Source: Tannockella sp964372125 (GTDB lineage Bacteria > Bacillota_I > Bacilli_A > Erysipelotrichales > Coprobacillaceae). Taken from it: DNA of 7,758 bases. Positions 1 to 5,085 of the stretch are shown piece by piece (position 1 is the stretch's first letter; each line of letters starts with the position of its first letter). The notes beneath the pieces are model-generated. The model was given only the letters and a program-made list of their open reading frames with translations. It searched no databases and was not told the DNA's origin. Location: NCBI GenBank assembly GCA_964372125.1, contig CAYJPL010000047.1, forward strand, positions 1-7,758, given 5' to 3'. The position numbers and the translations under genes were made by a program.

Positions 1-44
1 GTTTTCAATGATCTCTTGCGACTCAACTTCTGTTTTTGTCGACT
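1..44 (-). other. Probable 5' leader of a ribosomal RNA operon (partial)
   Basis: The transcript expected from the promoter at 50-78 has no ribosome binding site or start codon with an open frame in its first 44 bases. It contains AGTCGCAAGAGA (23-12) and ends in TTGAAAAC (8-1), resembling the GTCGC...TTTGAAAACT sequence in Bacillus rRNA leaders, which includes the boxA antitermination region. The 16S gene itself would begin beyond the window. A tRNA cluster or a long-leader mRNA is the alternative. Confidence 0.48.
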
Positions 45-49
45 TGTAT

Positions 50-78
50 ATAATAACGCGTACACTATCGGAAGTCAA
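50..78 (-). promoter_or_regulatory. Strong sigma-A promoter reading off the left edge, probably for an rRNA operon
   Basis: A -35 TTGACT (78-73) is followed by a 17-base spacer and -10 TATTAT (55-50). The predicted start is near 45-43, where an A or G would initiate. It lies after the IIA terminator, so it drives a separate unit whose body is outside the window. The spacing, strength and following leader fit an rRNA promoter. Confidence 0.8.
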
Positions 79-112
79 TGTTTTTTTAAAATATTTTCAT
101 AATTTTTTTATA
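79..112 (-). promoter_or_regulatory. A/T-tract region resembling an UP element
   Basis: The bases just upstream of the -35 at 78 are almost entirely A and T, with phased A and T runs (for example 81-87, 103-109). Such tracts directly upstream of rRNA promoters bind the RNA polymerase alpha C-terminal domains. In this AT-rich intergenic DNA the composition alone is weak evidence. Confidence 0.4.
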
Positions 113-114
113 AT

Positions 115-137
115 AAAAAAAGGCACTATTGCGCCTT
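115..137 (-). terminator. Rho-independent terminator after the IIA gene
   Basis: AAGGCGC (137-131) pairs with GTGCCTT (126-120) around an AATA loop, with one G-T wobble. The T-run covers 121-115, its first two bases being part of the stem. It begins seven bases after the stop codon and makes the IIA gene monocistronic. Confidence 0.9.
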
Positions 138-144
138 AATTTAT

Positions 145-453
145 TTATCCGATTTTTTGGTATAAATCAATGAATTCTTGTGCTAAATCAATAACAACTA
201 ATGAAGTCATTAAATGATCTTGTGCATGTACCATTAATAAGTTTAATGGTGCTTTTTCTCCACGGATTTCTCCTTGAATTAATTCTGTTTGAGCATGATG
301 TGCTTCATTTACAGTTTCTTTAGCTTGTTGTAATGATTCTTCTGCTTTAGCTTGATCACCAGCTTTAGCATATTGAATAGCTTCGATTGCTGAACTACGA
401 GCGCTCCCACTATTTACAATTAAATTAATAACAATTTGTTCTTGTGCATCCAT
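145..453 (-). CDS. PTS system lactose/cellobiose-family enzyme IIA component
   Basis: This small cytoplasmic protein carries phosphate from HPr to an enzyme IIB during uptake and phosphorylation of a sugar, typically lactose, cellobiose or chitobiose in this family. It has 102 residues; family members are usually about 100-115. The fold is expected to be an all-helical trimer. The signature is the C-terminal MVHAQDHLMT: His76 corresponds to the phosphorylated histidine and Asp79 to the metal-binding aspartate of LacF-type proteins. There is no signal peptide or membrane segment. The gene stands alone between terminators, with its own promoter and cre site and no IIB or IIC partner within the window, so it probably serves a permease encoded elsewhere. 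The sugar cannot be assigned from this sequence, so no lacF, celC or chbA name is given. Confidence 0.93.
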   Translation of the reverse strand: MDAQEQIVINLIVNSGSARSSAIEAIQYAKAGDQAKAEESLQQAKETVNEAHHAQTELIQGEIRGEKAPLNLLMVHAQDHLMTSLVVIDLAQEFIDLYQKIG

Positions 454-461
454 TTTGCATT

Positions 462-467
462 CTCCTT
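462..467 (-). promoter_or_regulatory. Ribosome binding site fixing the IIA start
   Basis: AAGGAG lies eight bases upstream of the ATG at 453. It supports the start MDAQEQIV and rules out the in-frame ATG at 567, whose extension would run through the promoter and leader. Confidence 0.88.
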
Positions 468-504
468 TTATAACCCAAAGTTTCAGATTTCTATCTGCCC
501 TTAT

Positions 505-534
505 ATAATACCATATATATGTTACCGTTTTCAA
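505..534 (-). promoter_or_regulatory. Promoter of the PTS IIA gene
   Basis: A -35 TTGAAA (534-529) is separated by 18 bases from a -10 TATTAT (510-505). TG one base upstream of the -10 makes it extended (TGGTATTAT). The start should fall near 498, giving a leader of about 45 nt. It lies directly downstream of the tuf terminator, so this gene has its own transcript. Confidence 0.78.
520..534 (-). promoter_or_regulatory. cre site (CcpA operator) overlapping the -35 element
   Basis: The 15 bases TTGAAAACGGTAACA match the degenerate catabolite-responsive element WTGNAANCGNWNNCW at every defined position, including the central CG. The site shares the -35 hexamer and the start of the spacer of the IIA promoter, a position at which CcpA with phospho-HPr blocks RNA polymerase. 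Repression during growth on preferred sugars is therefore predicted; binding itself is inferred from the motif. Confidence 0.75.
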
Positions 535-568
535 CAACAATCCGTTCTTTTTTGAAATTTGTACCAAT

Positions 569-596
569 AAAAAAGATGCTACATAGTAGCACCTTT
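569..596 (-). terminator. Rho-independent terminator after tuf
   Basis: On the minus strand AAAGGTGCTAC (596-586) pairs with GTAGCATCTTT (582-572) around the three-base loop TAT, with one G-T wobble. A run of six T residues (574-569) follows, partly shared with the stem. It starts 15 bases after the tuf stop codon and closes the str operon. Confidence 0.92.
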
Positions 597-611
597 ATTT
601 GTATTTATTGA

Positions 612-1796
612 TTATTCGATAATGTCAGAAACGTTACCAGCACCAACAGTTCTACCACCTTCACGGATTGAGAATTTAGTACCTTCTTCGATAGCGATTG
701 GTGAGATTAACTCTACAGTTAACTCTACGTTATCTCCAGGCATAACCATTTCAACACCTTCTGGTAACTCGATTACTCCAGTTACGTCAGTAGTTCTGAA
801 ATAGAATTGTGGTCTATAGTTTCCGAAGAATGGAGTATGACGTCCACCTTCATCTTTTGATAAGATATAAACTTGACATTTGAATTTTTTGTGTGGATTT
901 ACTGATCCAGGTTTTGCTAAACATTGTCCACGTTGGATTTCTTCACGGTTTACACCACGTAATAATACTCCTACGTTATCTCCAGCTTCAGCATAGTCTA
1001 ATAATTTACGGAACATTTCGATTCCTGTAGCAACTGTGCTTTTTGTATCAGTGATACCAATGATATCTAATGTATCATTTAAGTGTAATTGTCCACGCTC
1101 TACTCTACCTGTAGCAACAGTTCCACGACCTGTGATTGTGAAAACGTCTTCTACTGGCATTAAGAATGGTTTGTCAGTATCTCTAGTTGGAGTTGGGATA
1201 TAAGAATCTACAGCAGCCATTAATTCATGGATAGCTCCAGTCCAGTTTTCATCTCCTTCTAAAGCTTTTAAAGCTGAACCTTTGATTACTGGTGTATCAT
1301 CACCTGGGAAATCATATTCGCTTAATAATTCTCTTACTTCCATTTCTACTAATTCTAATAATTCTTCGTCATCTACCATGTCGCATTTGTTTAAGAATAC
1401 GATGATGTATGGTACACCTACTTGACGAGATAATAAGATATGCTCTCTAGTTTGAGGCATTGGTCCGTCAGTTGAAGCTACTACTAAGATAGCTCCATCC
1501 ATTTGTGCTGCACCAGTGATCATGTTTTTGATGTAGTCAGCATGTCCTGGACAGTCAACGTGTGCATAGTGACGAGCGTCTGTTTGGTATTCAACGTGTG
1601 CAGTGTTGATAGTGATCCCACGTTCTTTTTCTTCTGGGGCAGCATCAATTGCAGCATAATCCATTGCTTGAGCACCACCATCTTTTGATAATACAGTAGT
1701 GATTGCAGCTGTTAATGTTGTTTTACCGTGGTCAACGTGACCAATAGTTCCGATATTTACGTGCGCTTTCGAGCGGTCAAATTTTTCTTTAGCCAT
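612..1796 (-). CDS. tuf: Elongation factor Tu
   Basis: EF-Tu delivers aminoacyl-tRNA to the ribosomal A site as a GTP complex. The protein has 394 residues, the normal length. GTPase motifs are intact: GHVDHGKT at 19-26, switch I RGITIN at 59-64, DCPGH at 81-85 (catalytic His85), NKCD at 136-139 and SAL at 174-176. Domain II begins near 210 (EDVFTITGRGTVATGRVERG) and domain III near 300, ending GGRTVGAGNVSDIIE. Gln125 corresponds to the E. coli Gln124 that is altered in some kirromycin-resistant mutants and is unchanged here. A strong Shine-Dalgarno sequence, AGGAGG (1810-1805), lies eight bases before the ATG. It is the last gene of the str operon and is followed directly by a terminator. 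Whether a second tuf copy exists cannot be seen. Confidence 0.98.
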   Translation of the reverse strand: MAKEKFDRSKAHVNIGTIGHVDHGKTTLTAAITTVLSKDGGAQAMDYAAIDAAPEEKERGITINTAHVEYQTDARHYAHVDCPGHADYIKNMITGAAQMDGAILVVASTDGPMPQTREHILLSRQVGVPYIIVFLNKCDMVDDEELLELVEMEVRELLSEYDFPGDDTPVIKGSALKALEGDENWTGAIHELMAAVDSYIPTPTRDTDKPFLMPVEDVFTITGRGTVATGRVERGQLHLNDTLDIIGITDTKSTVATGIEMFRKLLDYAEAGDNVGVLLRGVNREEIQRGQCLAKPGSVNPHKKFKCQVYILSKDEGGRHTPFFGNYRPQFYFRTTDVTGVIELPEGVEMVMPGDNVELTVELISPIAIEEGTKFSIREGGRTVGAGNVSDIIE

Positions 1797-1833
1797 TTAA
1801 GGTTCCTCCTATTTGAATTTAAAATTTCGTACA

Positions 1834-1851
1834 AATACATTTTAGTGTATT
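1834..1851 (-). repeat. Short inverted repeat over the candidate tuf -10
   Basis: AATACA (1851-1846) and TGTATT (1839-1834) form a perfect 6-bp inverted repeat around a six-base centre, CTAAAA, so that it overlaps the candidate -10 element. It has no T-run and is not a terminator. It could be a protein-binding site or chance in AT-rich sequence. Confidence 0.35.
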
Positions 1852-1867
1852 CATGAGTAAAAATCAA
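1839..1867 (-). promoter_or_regulatory. Possible internal promoter ahead of tuf
   Basis: In the fusA-tuf gap a -35-like TTGATT (1867-1862) stands exactly 17 bases from a -10-like TAAAAT (1844-1839), placing a start near 1832. An extra promoter here would allow EF-Tu, needed in large molar excess, to be made above the level of the other operon products. AT-rich gaps often contain chance matches, so this is only moderately supported. Confidence 0.5.
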
Positions 1868-1879
1868 TATTTTTTTGTA

Positions 1880-3955
1880 TTAGTTGTTTCCACCATTTTT
1901 CTTAATGATTTCTTCTCTAATGCTTTTTGGAACTGGTTCATAACGATCGAAGATCATTGTGTAGTTCCCACGTCCTTGAGTGAATGAACGTAAGTCTGTT
2001 GCATATCCAAACATTTCAGATAAAGGTACACTTGCTTGTACTAATACAGCATTTCCTCTTTCTTCTTGTCCTTCAATCATACCACGTCTTGATGAAACGT
2101 CACCCATTACACTACCTAAGTATTCAGCAGGTGCTGTAACTTCTACAGACATGATTGGTTCTAAGATTACTGGATCACATTTTTTACCAGCAACTTTTAA
2201 TGCCATACTTGCAGCAACTTTGTATGCCATTTCTGATGAATCGACATCATGGTATGAACCATCAAATAATGTTGCTTTGATGTCTAATACTGGGTAACCA
2301 GCAATCATACCTGTTGCAAGTGAATCTTCTAAACCTACTCTAATAGAGTTAATATACTCTCTAGGTACAGATCCCCCAACAACTGCGTCAACGAATTCAA
2401 ATCCTTTACCTTCATTTGGTTCGAATTTAATCCATACATGTCCGTATTGTCCACGTCCACCAGATTGTTTAACGTATTTCCCTTCACATTCAGCCGATGA
2501 CTTGATTGTTTCACGGTATGCTACTTGTGGAGCACCAACGTTAGCTTCTACTTTATATTCTCTACGTAAACGGTCAACGATTACATCTAAGTGTAACTCA
2601 CCCATCCCAGCGATAACTGTATCTCCAGTTTCAGGGTTAGTGAACGTTCTAAATGTTGGATCTTCTTCCGCTAACTTAGATAAACCAATTCCTAATTTGT
2701 CTTGGTCTTGTTTTGTTTTTGGTTCGATTGCAAGTTCGATTACTGGTTCAGGGAATTCCATTTTTTCTAAGATAACAAAGTTTTTCTCATCACAAATAGT
2801 ATCTCCTGTAGTTGTGTTTTTGAAACCAACTGCAGCAGCGATATCTCCTGCATAAACGATTTGAATTTCTTCACGTTTATTAGCATGCATCTGTAAGATA
2901 CGTCCTAAACGTTCTTTTTTGTCTTTTGTAGAGTTTAATACGTATGATCCAGATTCAATAGTTCCTGAATACACACGGAAGAAAGTTAATCTTCCTACAA
3001 ATGGGTCAGCCATGATTTTGAATGCTAATGCTGAGAATGGTTCATCATCAGACGCATGTCTTTCGATTTCATTTTCTTTTTCATCAATACCTTTAATAGC
3101 TGGGATGTCAGTTGGTGCAGGTAAATAATCGATTACTGCATCTAACATTTGTTGAACCCCTTTATTTTTATAAGCAGAACCACAGATTACTGGGAATAAA
3201 TCTACAGCTAGTGTTCCTTTACGGATAGCAGCTTTGATTTCCTCAACTGTAACTTCTTCTTCTTCTAATACTTTCATCATTAAATCGTCATCATAAGATG
3301 CTGCACAATCTAATAATTTAGAACGATATTCATTTGCTTGATCGATGTAATCAGCTGGGATATCTCTCTCTTCTTGTTCTTCACCTTTTTCATCTACATT
3401 GTAGATTGCTTTCATCGTAACTAAATCGATAATTCCTTCGAATTGATCTTCAGCACCGATAGGTAATTGTAACGCAACAGCGTTAGCTGCTAATCTTTTT
3501 CCTAATGAATCAACTGACATGATAAAATCAGCCCCAGTTGCATCCATTTTGTTACAGAATACGATACGAGGTACTCCATAAGTTGTAGCTTGACGCCAAA
3601 CTGTTTCAGTTTGAGGTTCTACTCCAGCTTTAGAGTCTAATACTGTTACCGCACCATCTAATACACGTAATGAACGTTCTACTTCTACTGTGAAGTCAAC
3701 GTGACCCGGTGTATCGATAATGTTTACGCGGTGTCCATTCCATTGTGCAGTTGTTGCTGCAGAAGTGATTGTGATACCACGCTCTTGTTCTTGTTCCATC
3801 CAGTCCATTTGTGAAGCACCTTCATGTGTTTCACCAATTTTATGGATTTTACCAGTGTAATAAAGAACACGTTCAGTCGTTGTTGTTTTACCAGCATCGA
3901 TGTGAGCCATGATTCCGATATTACGAGTGTTTACTAATGAGAATTCACGAGCCAT
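1880..3955 (-). CDS. fusA: Elongation factor G
   Basis: EF-G is the GTPase that drives tRNA-mRNA translocation and, with the recycling factor, splits ribosomes after termination. The 691 residues match the family length. GTPase motifs are complete: P loop AHIDAGKT at 17-24, switch I RGITIT at 59-64, DTPGH at 81-85 and NKMD at 135-138. A domain II beta barrel (about 300-400), domain III, the domain IV segment with GGRGQYGHVWIKFEP, and the C-terminal domain V with RRGMIEG follow in the usual order. This is the canonical translational EF-G by its position in the str operon, not a TetM-like protection protein. The Shine-Dalgarno sequence AAGGGAG (3968-3962), six bases from the ATG, is slightly off consensus. 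Coding ends in TAA 83 bases before tuf. Confidence 0.98.
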   Translation of the reverse strand: MAREFSLVNTRNIGIMAHIDAGKTTTTERVLYYTGKIHKIGETHEGASQMDWMEQEQERGITITSAATTAQWNGHRVNIIDTPGHVDFTVEVERSLRVLDGAVTVLDSKAGVEPQTETVWRQATTYGVPRIVFCNKMDATGADFIMSVDSLGKRLAANAVALQLPIGAEDQFEGIIDLVTMKAIYNVDEKGEEQEERDIPADYIDQANEYRSKLLDCAASYDDDLMMKVLEEEEVTVEEIKAAIRKGTLAVDLFPVICGSAYKNKGVQQMLDAVIDYLPAPTDIPAIKGIDEKENEIERHASDDEPFSALAFKIMADPFVGRLTFFRVYSGTIESGSYVLNSTKDKKERLGRILQMHANKREEIQIVYAGDIAAAVGFKNTTTGDTICDEKNFVILEKMEFPEPVIELAIEPKTKQDQDKLGIGLSKLAEEDPTFRTFTNPETGDTVIAGMGELHLDVIVDRLRREYKVEANVGAPQVAYRETIKSSAECEGKYVKQSGGRGQYGHVWIKFEPNEGKGFEFVDAVVGGSVPREYINSIRVGLEDSLATGMIAGYPVLDIKATLFDGSYHDVDSSEMAYKVAASMALKVAGKKCDPVILEPIMSVEVTAPAEYLGSVMGDVSSRRGMIEGQEERGNAVLVQASVPLSEMFGYATDLRSFTQGRGNYTMIFDRYEPVPKSIREEIIKKNGGNN

Positions 3956-3994
3956 AAAAATCTCCCTTCTAAATTTTTGATTTTTTTGTTGTTA

Positions 3995-4465
3995 TTACCA
4001 ACGGAAATGAGCGAATGCTTTATTAGCTTCAGCCATTTTATGAGTGTCTTCTTTCTTTTTAACAGAAGCACCAGCACCGTTAGATGCGTCAATAATTTCG
4101 TTAGCTAAACGATCGATCATAGTGTTTTCGTTACGTAAACGAGAATAGTTTACTAACCATCTCAACCCTAATGTCATTCTTCTTTCGTTTGAAACTTCAA
4201 CAGGTACTTGATAGTTAGCTCCACCTACACGTCTAACTTTTAATTCAAGAACTGGCATGATGTTATTGATAGCTTGATCAAATACTTCCATTGCTGGATT
4301 TCCAGTTTTTTCTTCAACTTTTGTAAATGCATCATATAAGATGTTTTGAGCAACACCTTTTTTACCATCAAGCATAATGTTGTTGATTAACTTAGAAATT
4401 GTTTTTGAATTGTACACTGGATCAGGTAAAACGTCTCTTTTAGCGATTTGTCCTTTTCTTGCCAT
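3995..4465 (-). CDS. rpsG: 30S ribosomal protein S7
   Basis: S7 nucleates assembly of the 30S head by binding the 3' major domain of 16S rRNA and forms part of the E site. The protein has 156 residues, the usual bacterial length. It begins MARKGQIAKRDVLPDP and contains the conserved VRRVGGANYQVPVEV segment (about 77-91) and the C-terminal MAEANKAFAHFRW. A strong Shine-Dalgarno sequence, AAGGAGG (4480-4474), supports the ATG at 4465. The gene ends in two consecutive in-frame TAA codons (3997-3992). The short spacing on both sides (28 bases from rpsL, 39 to fusA) indicates one transcript. In E. coli S7 regulates its own operon at the rpsL-rpsG junction; the 28-base junction here is too short to hold an equivalent large structure unless flanking coding sequence takes part. 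Confidence 0.98.
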   Translation of the reverse strand: MARKGQIAKRDVLPDPVYNSKTISKLINNIMLDGKKGVAQNILYDAFTKVEEKTGNPAMEVFDQAINNIMPVLELKVRRVGGANYQVPVEVSNERRMTLGLRWLVNYSRLRNENTMIDRLANEIIDASNGAGASVKKKEDTHKMAEANKAFAHFRW

Positions 4466-4493
4466 TATAATTTCCTCCTTCTTTTATACTTGA

Positions 4494-4904
4494 TTACTTA
4501 GGTCTCTTAGTACCATAGTGTGAACGGCTTTGTTTACGGTTAGCAACTCCAGCACAGTCCATTGTACCACGAATAATATGGTAACGAACCCCTGGTAAGT
4601 CTTTAACACGTCCTCCACGAATTAAAACAACACTATGTTCTTGTAAGTTGTGTCCAATTCCTGGGATATATGCTGTTACTTCCATTCCGTTTGATAATCT
4701 AACACGGGCATACTTACGTAAAGCCGAGTTAGGTTTCTTAGGTGTCATAGTAGCAACACGAGTACAAACACCACGTTTTTGTGGAGATTTAGTGCTCGTT
4801 GTTTTTTTAGCTAACGAGTTATAACCTCTATTTAACGCTGGTGATTTTGATTTTGTAGTTTTGTCTGTACGACCTTTTCTAACTAATTGATTAATTGTTG
4901 GCAT
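4494..4904 (-). CDS. rpsL: 30S ribosomal protein S12
   Basis: S12 lies at the decoding centre of the small subunit and affects tRNA selection and streptomycin response. The protein has 136 residues starting MPTINQLVRKG, with the family signature TPKKPNSALRK at 54-64 and the GHNLQEH and GRVKDLPG loops at about 84-105. Residues about 24-40 form the insertion typical of Gram-positive S12 relative to E. coli. Lys56 and Lys101, equivalent to E. coli Lys42 and Lys87, are both wild type, so neither classical streptomycin-resistance substitution is present there. It is the first gene of the str operon, 28 bases before rpsG. The L7Ae-like gene rplGB that precedes rpsL in Bacillus is not found in the gap from rpoC. 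Confidence 0.98.
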   Translation of the reverse strand: MPTINQLVRKGRTDKTTKSKSPALNRGYNSLAKKTTSTKSPQKRGVCTRVATMTPKKPNSALRKYARVRLSNGMEVTAYIPGIGHNLQEHSVVLIRGGRVKDLPGVRYHIIRGTMDCAGVANRKQSRSHYGTKRPK

Positions 4905-4912
4905 TCCTTGTT

Positions 4913-4918
4913 CTCCTT
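4913..4918 (-). promoter_or_regulatory. Ribosome binding site fixing the rpsL start
   Basis: AAGGAG lies eight bases upstream of the ATG at 4904. This selects the MPTINQ start over an in-frame GTG at 4931, which would place the Shine-Dalgarno sequence inside the coding region. Confidence 0.9.
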
Positions 4919-4938
4919 TCCTATCAAACACACAATTC

Positions 4939-4974
4939 CGGGTGTTTCATAATTCTCAATAAATATTGCACCCA
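4939..4974 (-). promoter_or_regulatory. Possible hairpin in the rpsL leader
   Basis: Within the predicted leader, TGGGTG (4974-4969) can pair with CACCCG (4944-4939): five Watson-Crick pairs and one wobble. The enclosed 24 bases contain a small CAAT/ATTG stem. The structure sits upstream of the Shine-Dalgarno site without covering it and has no T-run, so it is not a terminator. A role in control by a ribosomal protein is possible but is inference only. Confidence 0.25.
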
Positions 4975-4992
4975 TATATAGGCACTGATACG

Positions 4993-5021
4993 ATAATATC
5001 ATACAGTATATTCTATGTCAA
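4993..5021 (-). promoter_or_regulatory. Sigma-A promoter of the rpsL-rpsG-fusA-tuf operon
   Basis: A consensus -35 TTGACA (5021-5016) is followed by a 17-base spacer and a -10 TATTAT (4998-4993). TG sits one base upstream of the -10, giving an extended -10 (TGATATTAT). The expected transcription start is near 4986-4984, which leaves a leader of about 80 nt before the rpsL ATG. The site lies just downstream of the rpoC terminator, so the str operon is probably transcribed independently of rpoBC. Confidence 0.88.
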
Positions 5022-5055
5022 CATATATTAGAAATAATTTATATAAATTATACGT

Positions 5056-5085
5056 AATAAAAAAGTAGGGGTTATTCCCCTACTT
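5056..5085 (-). terminator. Rho-independent terminator overlapping the rpoC stop codon
   Basis: On the minus strand a perfect 9-bp stem (AAGTAGGGG at 5085-5077 paired with CCCCTACTT at 5071-5063) encloses a five-base loop, AATAA, at 5076-5072. A run of six T residues (5064-5059) follows, two of them shared with the stem. The ascending arm lies in the last rpoC codons and the loop contains the TAA stop. This should end rpoBC transcription before the str operon promoter. Confidence 0.9.

Noticed and set aside
145..567. Longer reading of the IIA gene starting at the ATG at 567 (140 residues)
   Set aside because: The extra 38 residues are encoded by the promoter, cre site and leader. The start at 453 has a well-placed AAGGAG and gives the family length and N-terminus.
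622..804. Plus-strand open frames inside tuf (also at 1503-1688)
   Set aside because: They are antisense to highly conserved tuf codons, lack ribosome binding sites and resemble no protein family.
1980..3128. Plus-strand open frames inside fusA (1980-2297, 2502-2855, 2919-3128)
   Set aside because: Mirror frames of a conserved coding region; Ser/Thr-rich composition reflects the complement of fusA codons.
4494..4931. S12 starting at the GTG at 4931
   Set aside because: The extension covers the Shine-Dalgarno sequence, and the conserved S12 N-terminus is MPTINQLVRKG at 4904.
4880..4975. A 31-codon upstream ORF in the rpsL leader, out of frame and overlapping the rpsL start
   Set aside because: Its ATG lies about 10 bases after the predicted transcription start with no ribosome binding site, and the peptide has no recognisable features. 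A leader peptide cannot be excluded but is unsupported.
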